Shown: piece after piece, positions 31,784-42,283 of the stretch
Layout: each line of letters opens with the position of its first letter
Numbering within the stretch: position 1 is the first letter of the stretch
Source: Mesostigma viride
Lineage: Eukaryota; Streptophyta; Mesostigmatophyceae; Mesostigmatales; Mesostigmataceae
Assembly (NCBI GenBank): GCA_009746045.1
Contig: RPFO01001642.1
Coordinates: forward strand, 331,001 to 395,000
Direction of reading: 5' to 3'
Length of the DNA stretch: 64,000 nucleotides
Notes under the pieces: model-generated
What the model saw: only the letters and a program-made list of their open reading frames with translations
Told to the model about the DNA's origin: nothing
Database searches by the model: none
Translations under genes and position numbers: made by a program

Positions 31784-32314
31784 GTGGTTGCCCAGCCCCC
31801 TCCCGGGCTTGCCTCGCCCTCTGCATCGCCTGAGCCTAAACGCAGCCGCCCTGAGGATCCGCCCCCTGCCGAGCTGAGCTGGAAAGAAATCGACTTTGAC
31901 GTCACCTCAGCCACATGGTGGACACACTGCCACGCAGCTCCCACCCAGTTTATGAGTGCCGTGTTCTACGGGTCGCGCACCTCGCTTCTTGCCCTGTGCA
32001 AGCACCTTTATGTCCAAGGTCGCCTCATTCCGCCTGCCTGCAGTGATTACTCGCCGGATCTGTCCAGCTACCCCCGCCCCCGCCTTCAGCTCCTCGCCCT
32101 CTGCTCCCTCCTCGGGCGCTCTGTCGCCGAGATCTGGGCTCCCACTTCCACCTCCGAAATCCGCTCCATCATCAACAAGGCCCTCGTGCAGCACGTGACA
32201 CCCCTCGCCGCAGATCGTGTGGCGACCATGGGCGGCACGCTGGCTGCCGAGCAGCCCGAGCTTCCCCTCCCGGCTAGCTCTCCTCCACCACCACCGCCAC
32301 CTCAAATTAATTAA
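31784..32314 (+). CDS. Hypothetical protein fragment between R2 inverted arms
   Basis: 176 codons open from a GTG with no in-frame ATG, so at best an exon or a decayed gene. Pro-rich ends enclose a more globular middle (SWKEIDFDVTSATWWTHC, then PRLQLLALCSLLGRSVAEIW). The frame ends inside the (TTAA)n tract of the right R2 arm. No family recognised. It may be cargo of a transposon bounded by the R2 arms, or an exon whose partners I cannot see. Confidence 0.3.
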   Translation: MVAQPPPGLASPSASPEPKRSRPEDPPPAELSWKEIDFDVTSATWWTHCHAAPTQFMSAVFYGSRTSLLALCKHLYVQGRLIPPACSDYSPDLSSYPRPRLQLLALCSLLGRSVAEIWAPTSTSEIRSIINKALVQHVTPLAADRVATMGGTLAAEQPELPLPASSPPPPPPPQIN

Positions 32315-32665
32315 TTAATTAAAATCATAGCTCCGTGGGGAGCATATGTAACACATAGCCCTGAGAAAGGGGCGTCTATGGGTTTGTAATACAATCAGGG
32401 CGACATCCTGCAGGTGTAGGATGTACAACTATCACCTGCTCTGGGTGCACAAGGTGCACCTGCACCGCCATGATGGTTCATGCCTACTAAACAAGCACAA
32501 GCACACAGGGCGGCTTGAGGAGAGGGACTAGAAGGCCTGCATGACATATGGGGTGGAAGGTGTGTGGCTAGGCTATAGCTGGTGTACACATGGCATCTCA
32601 GCAGAGAGTAACTCCATGCATGGGCAAAGCATGACTCGAAATTGCTACGGCTATTGCAAGGGCGG
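32305..32665. repeat. Dispersed repeat R2, copy 2 (right inverted arm)
   Basis: The first 108 bp form the inverted partner of 31107-31225; the rest follows copy 1 at 13913-14205. It contains a short palindrome ACATCCTGCAGGTGTAGGAT near 32402. Confidence 0.75.
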
Positions 32666-32704
32666 CACGTAGGCATACATGGCCACATAACTAAGCTTTC
32701 TAGT

Positions 32705-33230
32705 CTACACTACTGCTACATTCCCTAGGCTGGGGTGGCTGGGGTGGCTGGGGCGGCAGGGATCGCCTGCCAGGGCTTGTGGGCGACGTAGATCGATGTC
32801 CGCCCCCTTCCAGTAGACCGGCTTCTGCCCCGCTGTCTGCCGGAGCTGGAGGTAGGTCGGCCATAGCTCCCGGCGCCGTTGTTGCTGCGTCAAGGTCAAG
32901 TCGTCGTCCAACGTGTAGGAGGTCCCCCCAAGCCGCTTGCGACGCTCGAGGAACTCCATCATATCCGCCATGGTGTCAAAGGTGAGGAGCAAGGGGGAGG
33001 GGCCGGCCTTACCCCGCGAGCGGGGAAGGCGCGGGTCACCCCCCGCGGCTTACCAGTGAGAGCCATGGGGACAAGGATTTTGTTCTCAAACGCCATGGGA
33101 AGGGTCTCGGAGGAGTCGTCCTGCAACGGGTCGAAGTGCTTGACTATGACGTTAAGGCTGCGCTTGGCGAGCTCGGCCTCCTCGCGGTCCACCTCCAAGC
33201 TCCTTGCCTCCACCTCCACCACCACCGACG
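32705..33230 (-). pseudogene. LINE (L1-type) ORF1 fragment, RNA-binding part
   Basis: On the minus strand the sequence reads a charged helix ending REEAELAKRSLNVIVKHFDP, then, after a frame shift near 33000, a C-terminal segment with RLGGTSYTLDDDLTLTQQQR and YLQLRQTAGQKPVYWKG. This order, coiled coil then RNA-recognition-like region then a basic C-terminal domain with a 'DLT..Q..RR..LWP' helix, is the pattern of ORF1 proteins of L1-type non-LTR retrotransposons. The frame is broken, so it is a remnant. Assignment is from motif memory only. Confidence 0.6.
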
Positions 33231-33510
33231 CCCTCACCGCCCAACTCCTCGCCATCGACAAGCGCCTGCACGACAATGCCCTAGCCATCGAATGCTTGCA
33301 AAACACCGCATGCATCACTGCCCACGTGGTGAAGGACATCGCCGCCCGGCCAGCCCCTGCTGGCCCTGCCGGCGATGCCCCTCCCACCGAGACCTGGGCA
33401 GCCATACTGATGAACCACACTGGTCACCACCACCACCTCCGCCATCGCCGCCCAGCTTAAGCAGCAGACGCTGGACCTCCGCGAGGAGGCCGAGCTCGAC
33501 ACTTAGCGCA
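33205..33510 (+). pseudogene. LINE ORF1 fragment in opposite orientation (coiled-coil part)
   Basis: On the plus strand the frame reads TDALTAQLLAIDKRLHDNAL, a Pro/Ala linker, PTETWAAI, then after a frame shift AQLKQQTLDLREEAELDT. This resembles the N-terminal and coiled-coil part of the same ORF1 family. It is head to head with the minus-strand fragment, and the two share the REEAEL segment. Confidence 0.45.
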
Positions 33511-33690
33511 GCCTTAAAATAGGTATGTACAAATAGCTGGTCAGTGGTATGCGGTACTGTATAGATTCTGTACTCAGGTATGCCGCATCAGGTTTAAGAT
33601 CGTACCGCTCTCAATTTTAAGATCGTCGGCCCTGGATTTGATTTTAGGTTTAAGATCGCAGCCCTGGGTCGGCCGGACCCCAATCCGTCC

Positions 33691-33705
33691 GGGGGGGGGG
33701 GGGGG
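33691..33705. repeat. G homopolymer, 15 bp
   Basis: Uninterrupted run of 15 G residues. Confidence 0.9.
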
Positions 33706-34060
33706 TAACATTGACCTCCTGTTGAACTAAGAAGATCCGTATGATTTTGTCGCAAGATCTCTCATTGCCACCTCATTGCCTACTAAAAAAATGCCACAAG
33801 TGCAATTTGCCGACCATGGCGACGAAACGACGACTGCATTTGAGAGTTCATGGGAGGCGGTTAGTCGAACGAACCAAGGTGACGTTGAGGTATTTTCAAT
33901 TGGAAGGATACCCGGACAAAGATTAACGTGAAGAGCTTATATTAACACGGAAATGTGATTGTGTGCGAGAGGATCCAATTGTCTACGGAAGTACACTGAT
34001 GCTGCACGGCAGCTGCGGGAGAGGCTTTTGCTGCAGTGTCATCGCAAGGGGGAAGCTCAA
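33706..34060. other. Upstream region of the channel gene
   Basis: No separate gene supported. The reading frame of the channel protein is open back to about 33959, but the first in-frame ATG is 34061. Confidence 0.4.
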
Positions 34061-37000
34061 ATGCTGCCCCTTCAGGCCACCGGCGTCCACCATGGGTGGT
34101 GCTCAACATCGTCGGGTAATGTCCTGCTGCGTGGTGGCTCTTTCATCCACGGTGGGCTATCCAGCAGGCTCAAGCGCGTCACGACACCCGCGTGCCTCAA
34201 GTATGGACACAGGCTGCACCCATCAATTCCCGAGAGCCCCGCCCCGCGCATTCGCCCCTGCTGCTCGCTACAACCACCCTGGCCTGAGTGCCCTGTTGAG
34301 CCCCGGGCTCGCGGCCACAGAAATCACGTATTTTATGGGGTAGCACGCTCGAATAAGCAAGGGGCCAAGCTCGCAAGGGTATTGCTGGCTCTCCTAGTCG
34401 CCGCTGCGGGTGCTCTCTCCTTACCCGGGTCCGCAGTCGCCGCGTCTGCCAGCACCCAAAGTGCCTCCGTCGCTGTCGCCGAGCCATGCCTTACCCCACC
34501 GCCTGCCGGGCTGCCTGCCACGGCCGCCATCGCGACAGGCGGGTGCGTGGCGCCCCCGAGCGCACGCCCCGTGGCTCCCCGCGCGCCCTCACGATCCCCC
34601 TTCCTCCCCTCCCGCCTCCGCTCCTTCCGCCACTGGGCCACGTACAAAGTGGACCGCATGCTGGAGCGTCACCCCCAGATCTATTATTACTTCTTGGTCG
34701 CCGGTGTCGCCTCGGTGCTGCTCGGCGGCGGCCTCGCCTACTACACCCTGAACAAGGACACCCGGCCCAATTACAGCCTGCCCGAGGCCGTCTGGCACGC
34801 GTGGGGCTGCATGCTCAACCCGACCGCCCACCTCGGGGAATCCACCGCGACCAACCGGCTGCTCGCGTGGACGCTGTGCACGGTGGGCGTGTTCTTCTAC
34901 TCGCTTCTGACGTCTGCGATCGCCGTCGGCTTGCGCACGCGCGTGGACAACATCCGCGCGGGCGCTGCCGCCAACGTGGTCGAGTCTGGCCACATCCTCA
35001 TCGTGGGCACGAACGAGCACTTGCAGCCGTTGCTGGAGCAGATCCGGGTGGCCCACGAGTGCCACCGGCGCGAGTACGTGGCCGCCGCGCCCAATCCGGT
35101 CGCTCGGTTGCTGCGCGAGGCCGACGTCTGCCTGCCCAGGGTGCCCAGGGCGCTGTGGGGTCTAAATGTAGCGCTCCCTGTGGGTTCTTTCGGAAAAGGG
35201 AGAATCTCCACCGCTGCGCCCCTTTCTGGTGGGGATAGCCTAGGCAATCGTGGCGGGGACCGAGGGGGGAATCCGGGGGCTGCTGATGCTGGCTTCTGGG
35301 GGGAGGGTAAGGTCACTGGCAGCGGGAGCAGCAGCAAGGCCTCGTCCAGCGGGAGCAGCAATGCCCTTTTCCGTAACGCGCCTCTCAGCAAGATCAATAT
35401 CGATGATGTCCGGTTTAAAGATGGCGCATTTGGCGATGACGACGGGTACCACGTGCCCCGTATCCAAGAAGTGGTCGTTCTGGCCGACAAGCCCAAGTCC
35501 CAGATCGAGGCGCTGGTGGGCCGCGAGGGCACGCGGTCGCGGCTGTTCAATGTCACGTGCCGCAGCGGCAACCCGGCGGATTGGTACACCTACCGCCGCG
35601 TGAGCGCGCGCGACGCCAAGGCGGTCGTGCTGCTGGGCCAGGCATCAGGGAAGAGGGGCGACTCGGTCGCGCTGTTGCACCTGCTGGCGCTGCAGCGCGA
35701 GGGGAAGACGCCGTTGGGGGAGGAGTGGGGGGTGGACGGGGTCGGGGCAGGTGCAACTGGTTTAGCTAATGGTGGAGAGGTTGGGACGGGGGCTGGTAGT
35801 CAGTATGGTGGCGGGTGGCAGGCGGATGCTGGGGGACACTGTGGGTTGGAGGACGGGGTGGATGCCAGTGGCGCGGCTCAGGGGTATGGTGGCGTGTACA
35901 TGAATGGGTCACACACCGTGGGCCAAGCAGACCCGGGGGCCCAATCCACTATGGGGGGCGCGTCGTACACGGGTCACCAAGCAAAGACATGGGGCCAAGT
36001 GTACGTGGGTGGTCAGCCCCACACCGGGAATGGCCACCCCCACCCTCCTATCGGGGGACAAGTCAATAGGGTTATGGTTGGCCATCCCCATTCCCCCACC
36101 GGGGCCCGTGAGGTGATCGTCCAGGTGTCCAAGCCCAGCTCGTCGGAGCTGCTCCGCTCGATCGGTGGCCGCTCCATGCGCGTGAGCGGTGTGCAGGACC
36201 TGTCCCCGAAGCTGTTTGTCCAGTGCGCGCGCCAGCAGGGCCTCGCGGACGTGCTCAAGGAGCTGCTGTCGCACCGCGGCGACGTCATCAACGTGCGGGC
36301 GTACCCGGAGCTGATCGGGTGCAGGTACGGTGACCTGCGGCGCGGGCTGGATGAGGCGGTGCTGTGTGGGCTGGTCAGCCCTCGCGCGGGCTATGAGGAG
36401 GAGGATGGGCTGGACGTGAGATTCCTCCCAGAGGACGCGCACGTGATCACAGAACGAGACCGGCTGCTGGTGATCTCCCACAAGGGGTCCCTGCGCAAAC
36501 TTCCCAGCTCGCTCACCAAGGTCCGCGCGGGCGGTCCATCTAGCACGCCTTCGAGCGATGCCGTTAATCTGCTTTACTCCTCCTCCTCATCCTCCTCTTC
36601 CTTTTCTTCCTCCTCTTCCTCCACCTCGTCATTGTCATATCCATCATCATCGTCTGGTGCAGCTGCTGCATCCACGCCAGCGGCGTGTGCTCCCATGGAA
36701 CACCTGGCTAGTCCACAAGATAACCCTCTCAAACAACAAGGTGACAAACTTGTCCTCCCTGTCAACATCAACCCTGTGGTGGCCGCCTCAGAAGCAGCAT
36801 CAGGGAGCGCCAGCAACCACACCGCTCTGGGGTTGCCCTCGGTTCCCCCGCCCCCGCACACAGCCGGGTATGGGATGCCCCACCCCCAGCCGCAGCATCA
36901 CTGCCACATGGAGGAGACGGTCAGCATTAACGCGGCAGCGGCTGCACTGTCCATGTCCTCGGCAGATGCCTCCATCCGCCATCCGTCACGGGATGCATCG

Positions 37001-38521
37001 CAGCCACATCCACACAACAGCCTCCACCACCACCACCATCACCACCACCCCCATGGGCAGCAACTTCACCAACACCACGGTCACGACCACCCTACCTTGA
37101 ACTCTGGGCTGGGCCCCTCCCGCTCCCACTCGCACGAGACCCGGCCAGCTGGCTACATGATGGGAACCCAGGGCCCGGCTGGTTTGAATAACAATGACTC
37201 CCGCACTATCAGTGGCCCTGCTGGGACGGCCGTTCCGCGCAAGTCCTCGGTGCCTTGGTCTTCCTCGGGGGCGGTGCAGCGGCCAGAATTAATCGTGATC
37301 TGCGGGTGGTCGAGCTGCGTGCCAGACGTGATCAGCGAGCTGGACGCCTACTGCGCGCCAGGCAGCCACGTGGTCGTGCTCGACGAGACCCCAGCGTGGC
37401 AGCGGCAGCGCGTGCTGGCGCGCAGGGTGGCGGGCCAGCTGGTCAACCTGAGTGTCACGCACAAGGAAGGGCGCGTCATGAGCCGAACCGACATGACGGA
37501 CGCGATAATAGGGACGTTGCGGCGGCACCGGGCCGCTGTCGCCGCCGCCGGTAACGCCGCCAGCATGTCGCCATCCGTGTCACCATTGCTGTCATCGTCC
37601 GGGCCATCATCGTCCATGGCATCAGAGAATGCGTGGAGAGGGGGAGGAGGAGGAGGGTGGGTGGGACTAGGGGGGAAGGAAAGCGCCGCGGGGAAGGTGG
37701 CGTGGTCAAGCCCCTTAACCGCATCGACTTTCTCCGTCACCTCCGCATCCCCCTTGTCGATATCGTCGCCGCACGCCACCTCATCGCCCCTGCCTCATTG
37801 GCCTCCGTCCGGTGCTTCGCTGGCATCCTCCACCTCACCATCGTCATCGTCATTGCCCATGAACTCTCATGCGCACTTGCAAGCTCTATCCCCCGTGACC
37901 ATGGGGTCACACAGCGAAAAGGCAGCCACCACACAAGCGCTGGGGACTGCCAGCAGAGCGATTCGGGATGGTGGCAGCAGTGGCGGCGGTGGCAGCAGTA
38001 CGCAAGGAAACACCGTGGCTCGTGGTAGCAGCATCGTGACAGCTGTCAGCATGACCGGAACCGAGGGCCCCAGACGCAGCGATGCTTTAGCTTCGATGGG
38101 CAGCCACCCTGGGGCTTCCATGGGCAGCCACCCAATCGCCTCGCTGGGAAACCTGTATCACCAGGACCTGGATGTGTCGGTCTTTGTGGTGGCGGGGGAG
38201 GACCCCTTCACCAAGGGGGAGGCGAGCAGCGACGTGGACCGTGTGGCGGTGTACGCGGTGCTCCAGGCAGAGGAGATCTGTCGGCAGCACGGTGTGCGGC
38301 CGCGCAACCTTGTCGCAGAGCTGGTGGACGACAAAATAGGGATGCAGGTGCTGCTGAACGCAGCGCCGCTGAGGGGTGGATATGGTGGCAGTGGTGGCGG
38401 CGGCGATGGTGGTGGTGGTGGTGGCGGTGGTGGTAGTGGACAGTTGGCAGGCGCACATGGCCAGCACCCGCGTGTGGCATTCGTGTCGACCAGCGAGGTG
38501 ATGGCGCTGTTCACCTCGCAG
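34061..38521 (+). CDS. CASTOR/POLLUX-like ion channel, exon 1
   Basis: From ATG 34061 to CAG 38521, 1487 codons; with exon 2 about 1609 residues, far longer than the roughly 900 usual in plants. Hydrophobic segments at about residues 104-122, 208-230 and 265-291. The last is preceded by a pore-like region (AVWHAWGCMLN) and followed by VESGHILIVGTNEHLQPLLE, the start of the cytosolic or stromal RCK-like domain. Further family blocks are VVVLADKPKSQIEALVG, ARDAKAVVLLGQAS, LLSHRGDVINVRAYPELIG, ELIVICGWSSCVPDVISELD, APGSHVVVLDETP and VSVFVVAGEDPFT. Plant members are nuclear-envelope or plastid-envelope cation channels; the N-terminus here could be a plastid transit peptide. Gly/Ser/His-rich inserts (about 370-450, 555-690, 830-1060, 1180-1360) separate the conserved blocks. 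An alternative N-terminus from the frame at 33963-34343 joined by an intron cannot be excluded. Confidence 0.87.
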
Positions 38522-39230
38522 GTGGGTGAAAGGGGCTTGTTTGGGTGTTGTTCACCGCTGGTAGTGGGAGGTGTTAGCAGCATGGTTGTACGCCACGTCT
38601 TCGGCTTCGCAAGACAACCCCCTTTAACTGTTGGTTGCAGATGATGGGTGAGGGAATTTGAGGTTGCATCACTGCGCACCGAGAGGGTCGTGTGGGTTTG
38701 AGAAGGGCATTTTTTTTTTACTCCTTAGCGCGCAAAGGTTGGGTAGGGATGGTTACTAGAAGGTATCAGGGAATGGTAACGCCTGGGGCTGGGGCCCAAT
38801 TCTCGAGAGAATGCTGAGAGGATATAGGCGGTGAATTATGCAGGCATGTGCATAATTGGCCGCACCTCTCCTTCTTGCTCCCGCCTTTAAGTAGCAGGTC
38901 CCTTGGGATATGGCGAATGGGGATGGGGAGGTAGGGGGGACAGGGGGCAGGGGCAGGGGCAGGGGTAGCACGGGAAACAACATGGGCCCAGCCATCACTA
39001 TTTGGGGAACCGTAACACAGGTTTGCATAATGGAAACGAATGCTTGGAACGCATGCTAGGTTACCAAATACTCCTTGTACTAGCTAAACTATATCATTAT
39101 ACCATATATACTACATCTATGTGAAAATGTCAACCCTTGATGGGCGGCATACGATCTACCACATTGTTGGTATAATAGAGGGCCATAAAAGTAAGGTTTT
39201 CTCTGCCCAACCGTGTGCATTTGCATGCAG
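38522..39230 (+). other. Predicted 709-bp phase-0 intron of the channel gene
   Basis: Starts GTGGGT after CAG 38521 and ends TTTGCATGCAG at 39230. The unspliced frame would stop at 38644 and lose the conserved C-terminus. Both flanking exons are in phase 0. Confidence 0.85.
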
Positions 39231-39599
39231 GTGCTTGAGAGCCGCTACCTCAACCGTGTGTGGACGGAGCTGCTGAGCTCCTACGGATTTGAAGTGTACA
39301 TCAAAGATGCCCAAAAGTACCTGGCCTATAGCCCTGCGGCAGAGCCAGGGATGGAGCATGCTGGCAGCAGCGGAGCCAGGCAGACTGGGGCACAGGGCAT
39401 GGTGGAACAAGCGCAGTTGCCAGCATTTGAGCTGAGGGGGAGCTTTAAAGAGTTGGCGGAGAGGGCTCATGCGGCGCAGGAGGTCTTGATTGGGTACAGG
39501 AAAGATGGTGTTGTGACGCTTAACCCGGCTGACAAGGCGGCAGAGATTGTGCTCCGGCGTGGGGATGGGCTCGTGGTTCTTGCGGAGAATGCCTCTTGA
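39231..39599 (+). CDS. CASTOR/POLLUX-like ion channel, C-terminal exon 2
   Basis: 122 codons plus TGA. It completes the family C-terminus: VLESRYLNRVWTELLSSYGF follows directly on STSEVMALFTSQ from exon 1, matching the family pattern of a 'VS..I..YV.SNELVSMALA..AED..IN.VL.ELF' block. It ends AAQEVLIGYRKDGVVTLNP, then LRRGDGLVVLAENAS, equivalent to the 'EIIIGYR...VINP...DDVFVVIA' end of plant members. The match across the junction is the best evidence for the intron. Confidence 0.88.
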   Translation: MLESRYLNRVWTELLSSYGFEVYIKDAQKYLAYSPAAEPGMEHAGSSGARQTGAQGMVEQAQLPAFELRGSFKELAERAHAAQEVLIGYRKDGVVTLNPADKAAEIVLRRGDGLVVLAENAS

Positions 39600-40587
39600 T
39601 GGCCTGTCGTAAAACATGATCAAGCCGCGAGTTTGGCTCATGTCAGGGTTACACTGTCATTGCGTACTAGTTGCATGCGTGCCGATGTTTATTTTGCATG
39701 AGCATGCTTCTTTGCCGTTTGCGTTTGGCCATATGCAGCCTGAGCAGGTTTTGTGTGATATATCCGTGCGTCTTGAGGAATCATTTTGGTAATCAGCGGT
39801 ACTCACGGGTAGGCGTAACAGCCGCTGCATTAGCCAGCTGCATGCAAGCTGAGGTTCTGCAGAGCTGCGCAGTATGATGGATGACCAGTTGATCACGTAC
39901 GTTGAAGGGAATCTATATTGATCATTGGTGGTTTGTTGGTTGAGACCATAGCAGCTCCGCGGGGGAAATGTATTAATGGGCAGGTAAAGAAGATAGTTGA
40001 GACTACTCTTGGCATGAACCGTGATTGATGTTGTGACAATAATGTGTATTTGTCCTTGCACCGTGTGCTATCACGTTTAATTAGGAGGCGTGTCATATAG
40101 CTAGTGGGTATGGACATATGGATGGATCGATGTGGTAATGTCATGGGAAGACAGTAGACACGCACACATATATCTGTCTAGGCTATCTAGTCGCTCTAGA
40201 CGTAAGCCAGCCATAATTTCAATGCACAAGGCTACACATTTCCATCTCCATTCATATTCATCATCCTGAACGACTCAAAAACGCGGACAAGATAACGGCA
40301 GGCTCGAGCTACCATGGTCCGGATTCTCCCGATTTCTGGCCTGCGCTGGTTGTCTCCTTGATATATAGAGACAATGTATAGAGACCACAGCAACCTCATT
40401 GCGCATGCTATGATAACGTGCTATCATGCCAAATAGGCTTTCCCACACATACGCAGTAGTAGTATATGTACAACACACATCCCAGTACGGGCCATGCCTA
40501 ACAAGCACTTTTCTGGAAACCATACCTAACAATTAATTTATTAACATGCAACAGCGTTACGTGAGCAGAAGTCCTCAGTACATTCGA
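39600..40587. other. No supported gene; contains one arm of an inverted pair
   Basis: Only short overlapping frames. 40190-40362 is an inverted copy of 45475-45645. Confidence 0.5.
40190..40362 (+). repeat. LINE-derived fragment, inverted partner of 45475-45645
   Basis: Near-identical over about 170 bp to the complement of 45475-45645, including GATAACGGCAGGCTCGAGCT and ACCATGGTCCGGATTCTCCC. The partner copy lies at the upstream edge of the LINE RT remnant, so this is probably a stray piece of the same LINE family. Confidence 0.8.
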
Positions 40588-41652
40588 GTGGGATGGGACG
40601 GGATGGGATGGGATGGGATGGGATGGGATGGGATGGGATGGGATGGGATGGGATGGGATGGGATGGGATGGGATGGGATGGGATGGGATGGGATGGGATG
40701 GGATGGGATGGGATGGGATGGGATGGGATGGGATGGGATGGGATGGGATGGGATGGGATGGGATGGGATGGGATGGGATGGGATGGGATGGGATGGGATG
40801 GGATGGGATGGGATGGGATGGGATGGGATGGGATGGGATGGGATGGGATGGGATGGGATGGGATGGGATGGGATGGGATGGGATGGGATGGGATGGGATG
40901 GGATGGGATGGGATGGGATGGGATGGGATGGGATGGGATGGGATGGGATGGGATGGGATGGGATGGGATGGGATGGGATGGGATGGGATGGGATGGGATG
41001 GGATGGGATGGGATGGGATGGGATGGGATGGGATGGGATGGGATGGGATGGGATGGGATGGGATGGGATGGGATGGGATGGGATGGGATGGGATGGGATG
41101 GGATGGGATGGGATGGGATGGGATGGGATGGGATGGGATGGGATGGGATGGGATGGGATGGGATGGGATGGGATGGGATGGGATGGGATGGGATGGGATG
41201 GGATGGGATGGGATGGGATGGGATGGGATGGGATGGGATGGGATGGGATGGGATGGGATGGGATGGGATGGGATGGGATGGGATGGGATGGGATGGGATG
41301 GGATGGGATGGGATGGGATGGGATGGGATGGGATGGGATGGGATGGGATGGGATGGGATGGGATGGGATGGGATGGGATGGGATGGGATGGGATGGGATG
41401 GGATGGGATGGGATGGGATGGGATGGGATGGGATGGGATGGGATGGGATGGGATGGGATGGGATGGGATGGGATGGGATGGGATGGGATGGGATGGGATG
41501 GGATGGGATGGGATGGGATGGGATGGGATGGGATGGGATGGGATGGGATGGGATGGGATGGGATGGGATGGGATGGGATGGGATGGGATGGGATGCATGG
41601 GATGGGATGGGATGGGATGGGATGGGATGGGATGGGATGGGATGGGATGGGA
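40588..41652. repeat. (GGGAT)n pentanucleotide array, about 213 copies
   Basis: About 1.06 kb of near-perfect GGGAT tandem repeat. I see one substitution near the left end (GGGACGGGAT) and one disturbance (GATGCATGGG) near 41594. Every ten bases carry two GGG runs separated by AT, a textbook G-quadruplex pattern on the plus strand. The open frames in it (repeating MGWDG or HPIPS) are by-products. Confidence 0.98.
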
Positions 41653-41689
41653 TATGGATGGAGCTACTCAATAGCTATCTAACACCTAA

Positions 41690-41965
41690 TTACGGGGTTG
41701 TGGGCACCACGGCCAGAATCCGAATGTGAATGCCAAACTGGGTCACACACGGAGCCCCCACTGATTTGGGGGTGGTCTCCTTCATGACTTCCTGCCACCT
41801 ATCCTTGCGAACCATCTGCCTCCAGATTACAGACATGCCAGGGGGCTGCCCTGGCGTGAGCCCATTGCGACGTGGGTAGCACATATCCATGCCTAGCCTA
41901 TCCCGGAAAGTCCACGGGTGGCGCCCTGGCCGCGCTCGGCAGTGGGGCACGCCATGTGAGAACAA
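41690..41965 (-). pseudogene. LINE C-terminal fragment
   Basis: 91-codon minus frame with CRARPGRHPWTFRDRLGMDM and later WRQMVRKDRWQEVMK. This resembles the end of non-LTR retrotransposon ORF2 proteins, which typically read 'GRRRPGRPRRTWRDRVREDL...DRDAWRRLV'. It lies downstream, in minus-strand sense, of the RT fragment at 44632-45540, with hAT-like copy 2 inserted between. On the minus strand it is followed after about 38 bp by the (ATCCC)n array. Confidence 0.55.
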
Positions 41966-42283
41966 AACGCCCAGGTTGGGCGGGCTTGGTGCCTGCTATC
42001 CATTGTGTCTACCTGATCTGTGTGTGCGAGGTGCCCGGCTAGGCCCAGGCGCCTGTGCCTAACAGAGTGCAATCATACGCCGTATAATACGGTATAATAC
42101 GGTATAATACGTAATACGCTGGCTTTGAGCGTATGATTTTTCATACGTAATACGTTTTAGCGCATAATGACGTATTATACCGTATTATACCGTATAATGC
42201 CGTGTTTTCCGCGTTTTTTTTACGTTTTGCGCGGCTAGGATGCCAAAATGACAGGGCAACGATTTGAAGCAACAGATTTCGTA

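Noticed and set aside
33963..34343. Alternative 126-codon frame as a separate gene upstream of the channel
   Set aside because: Overlaps the channel frame and has no domain; kept only as a possible alternative N-terminus.
40588..41652. (GGGAT)n as a telomere or interstitial telomere
   Set aside because: Algal telomeres are TTTAGGG or TTAGGG types; GGGAT lacks this and the array is internal.
40498..41729. Five open frames of 350-380 codons reading MGWDG or HPIPS repeats
   Set aside because: Direct translation of (GGGAT)n in every frame.
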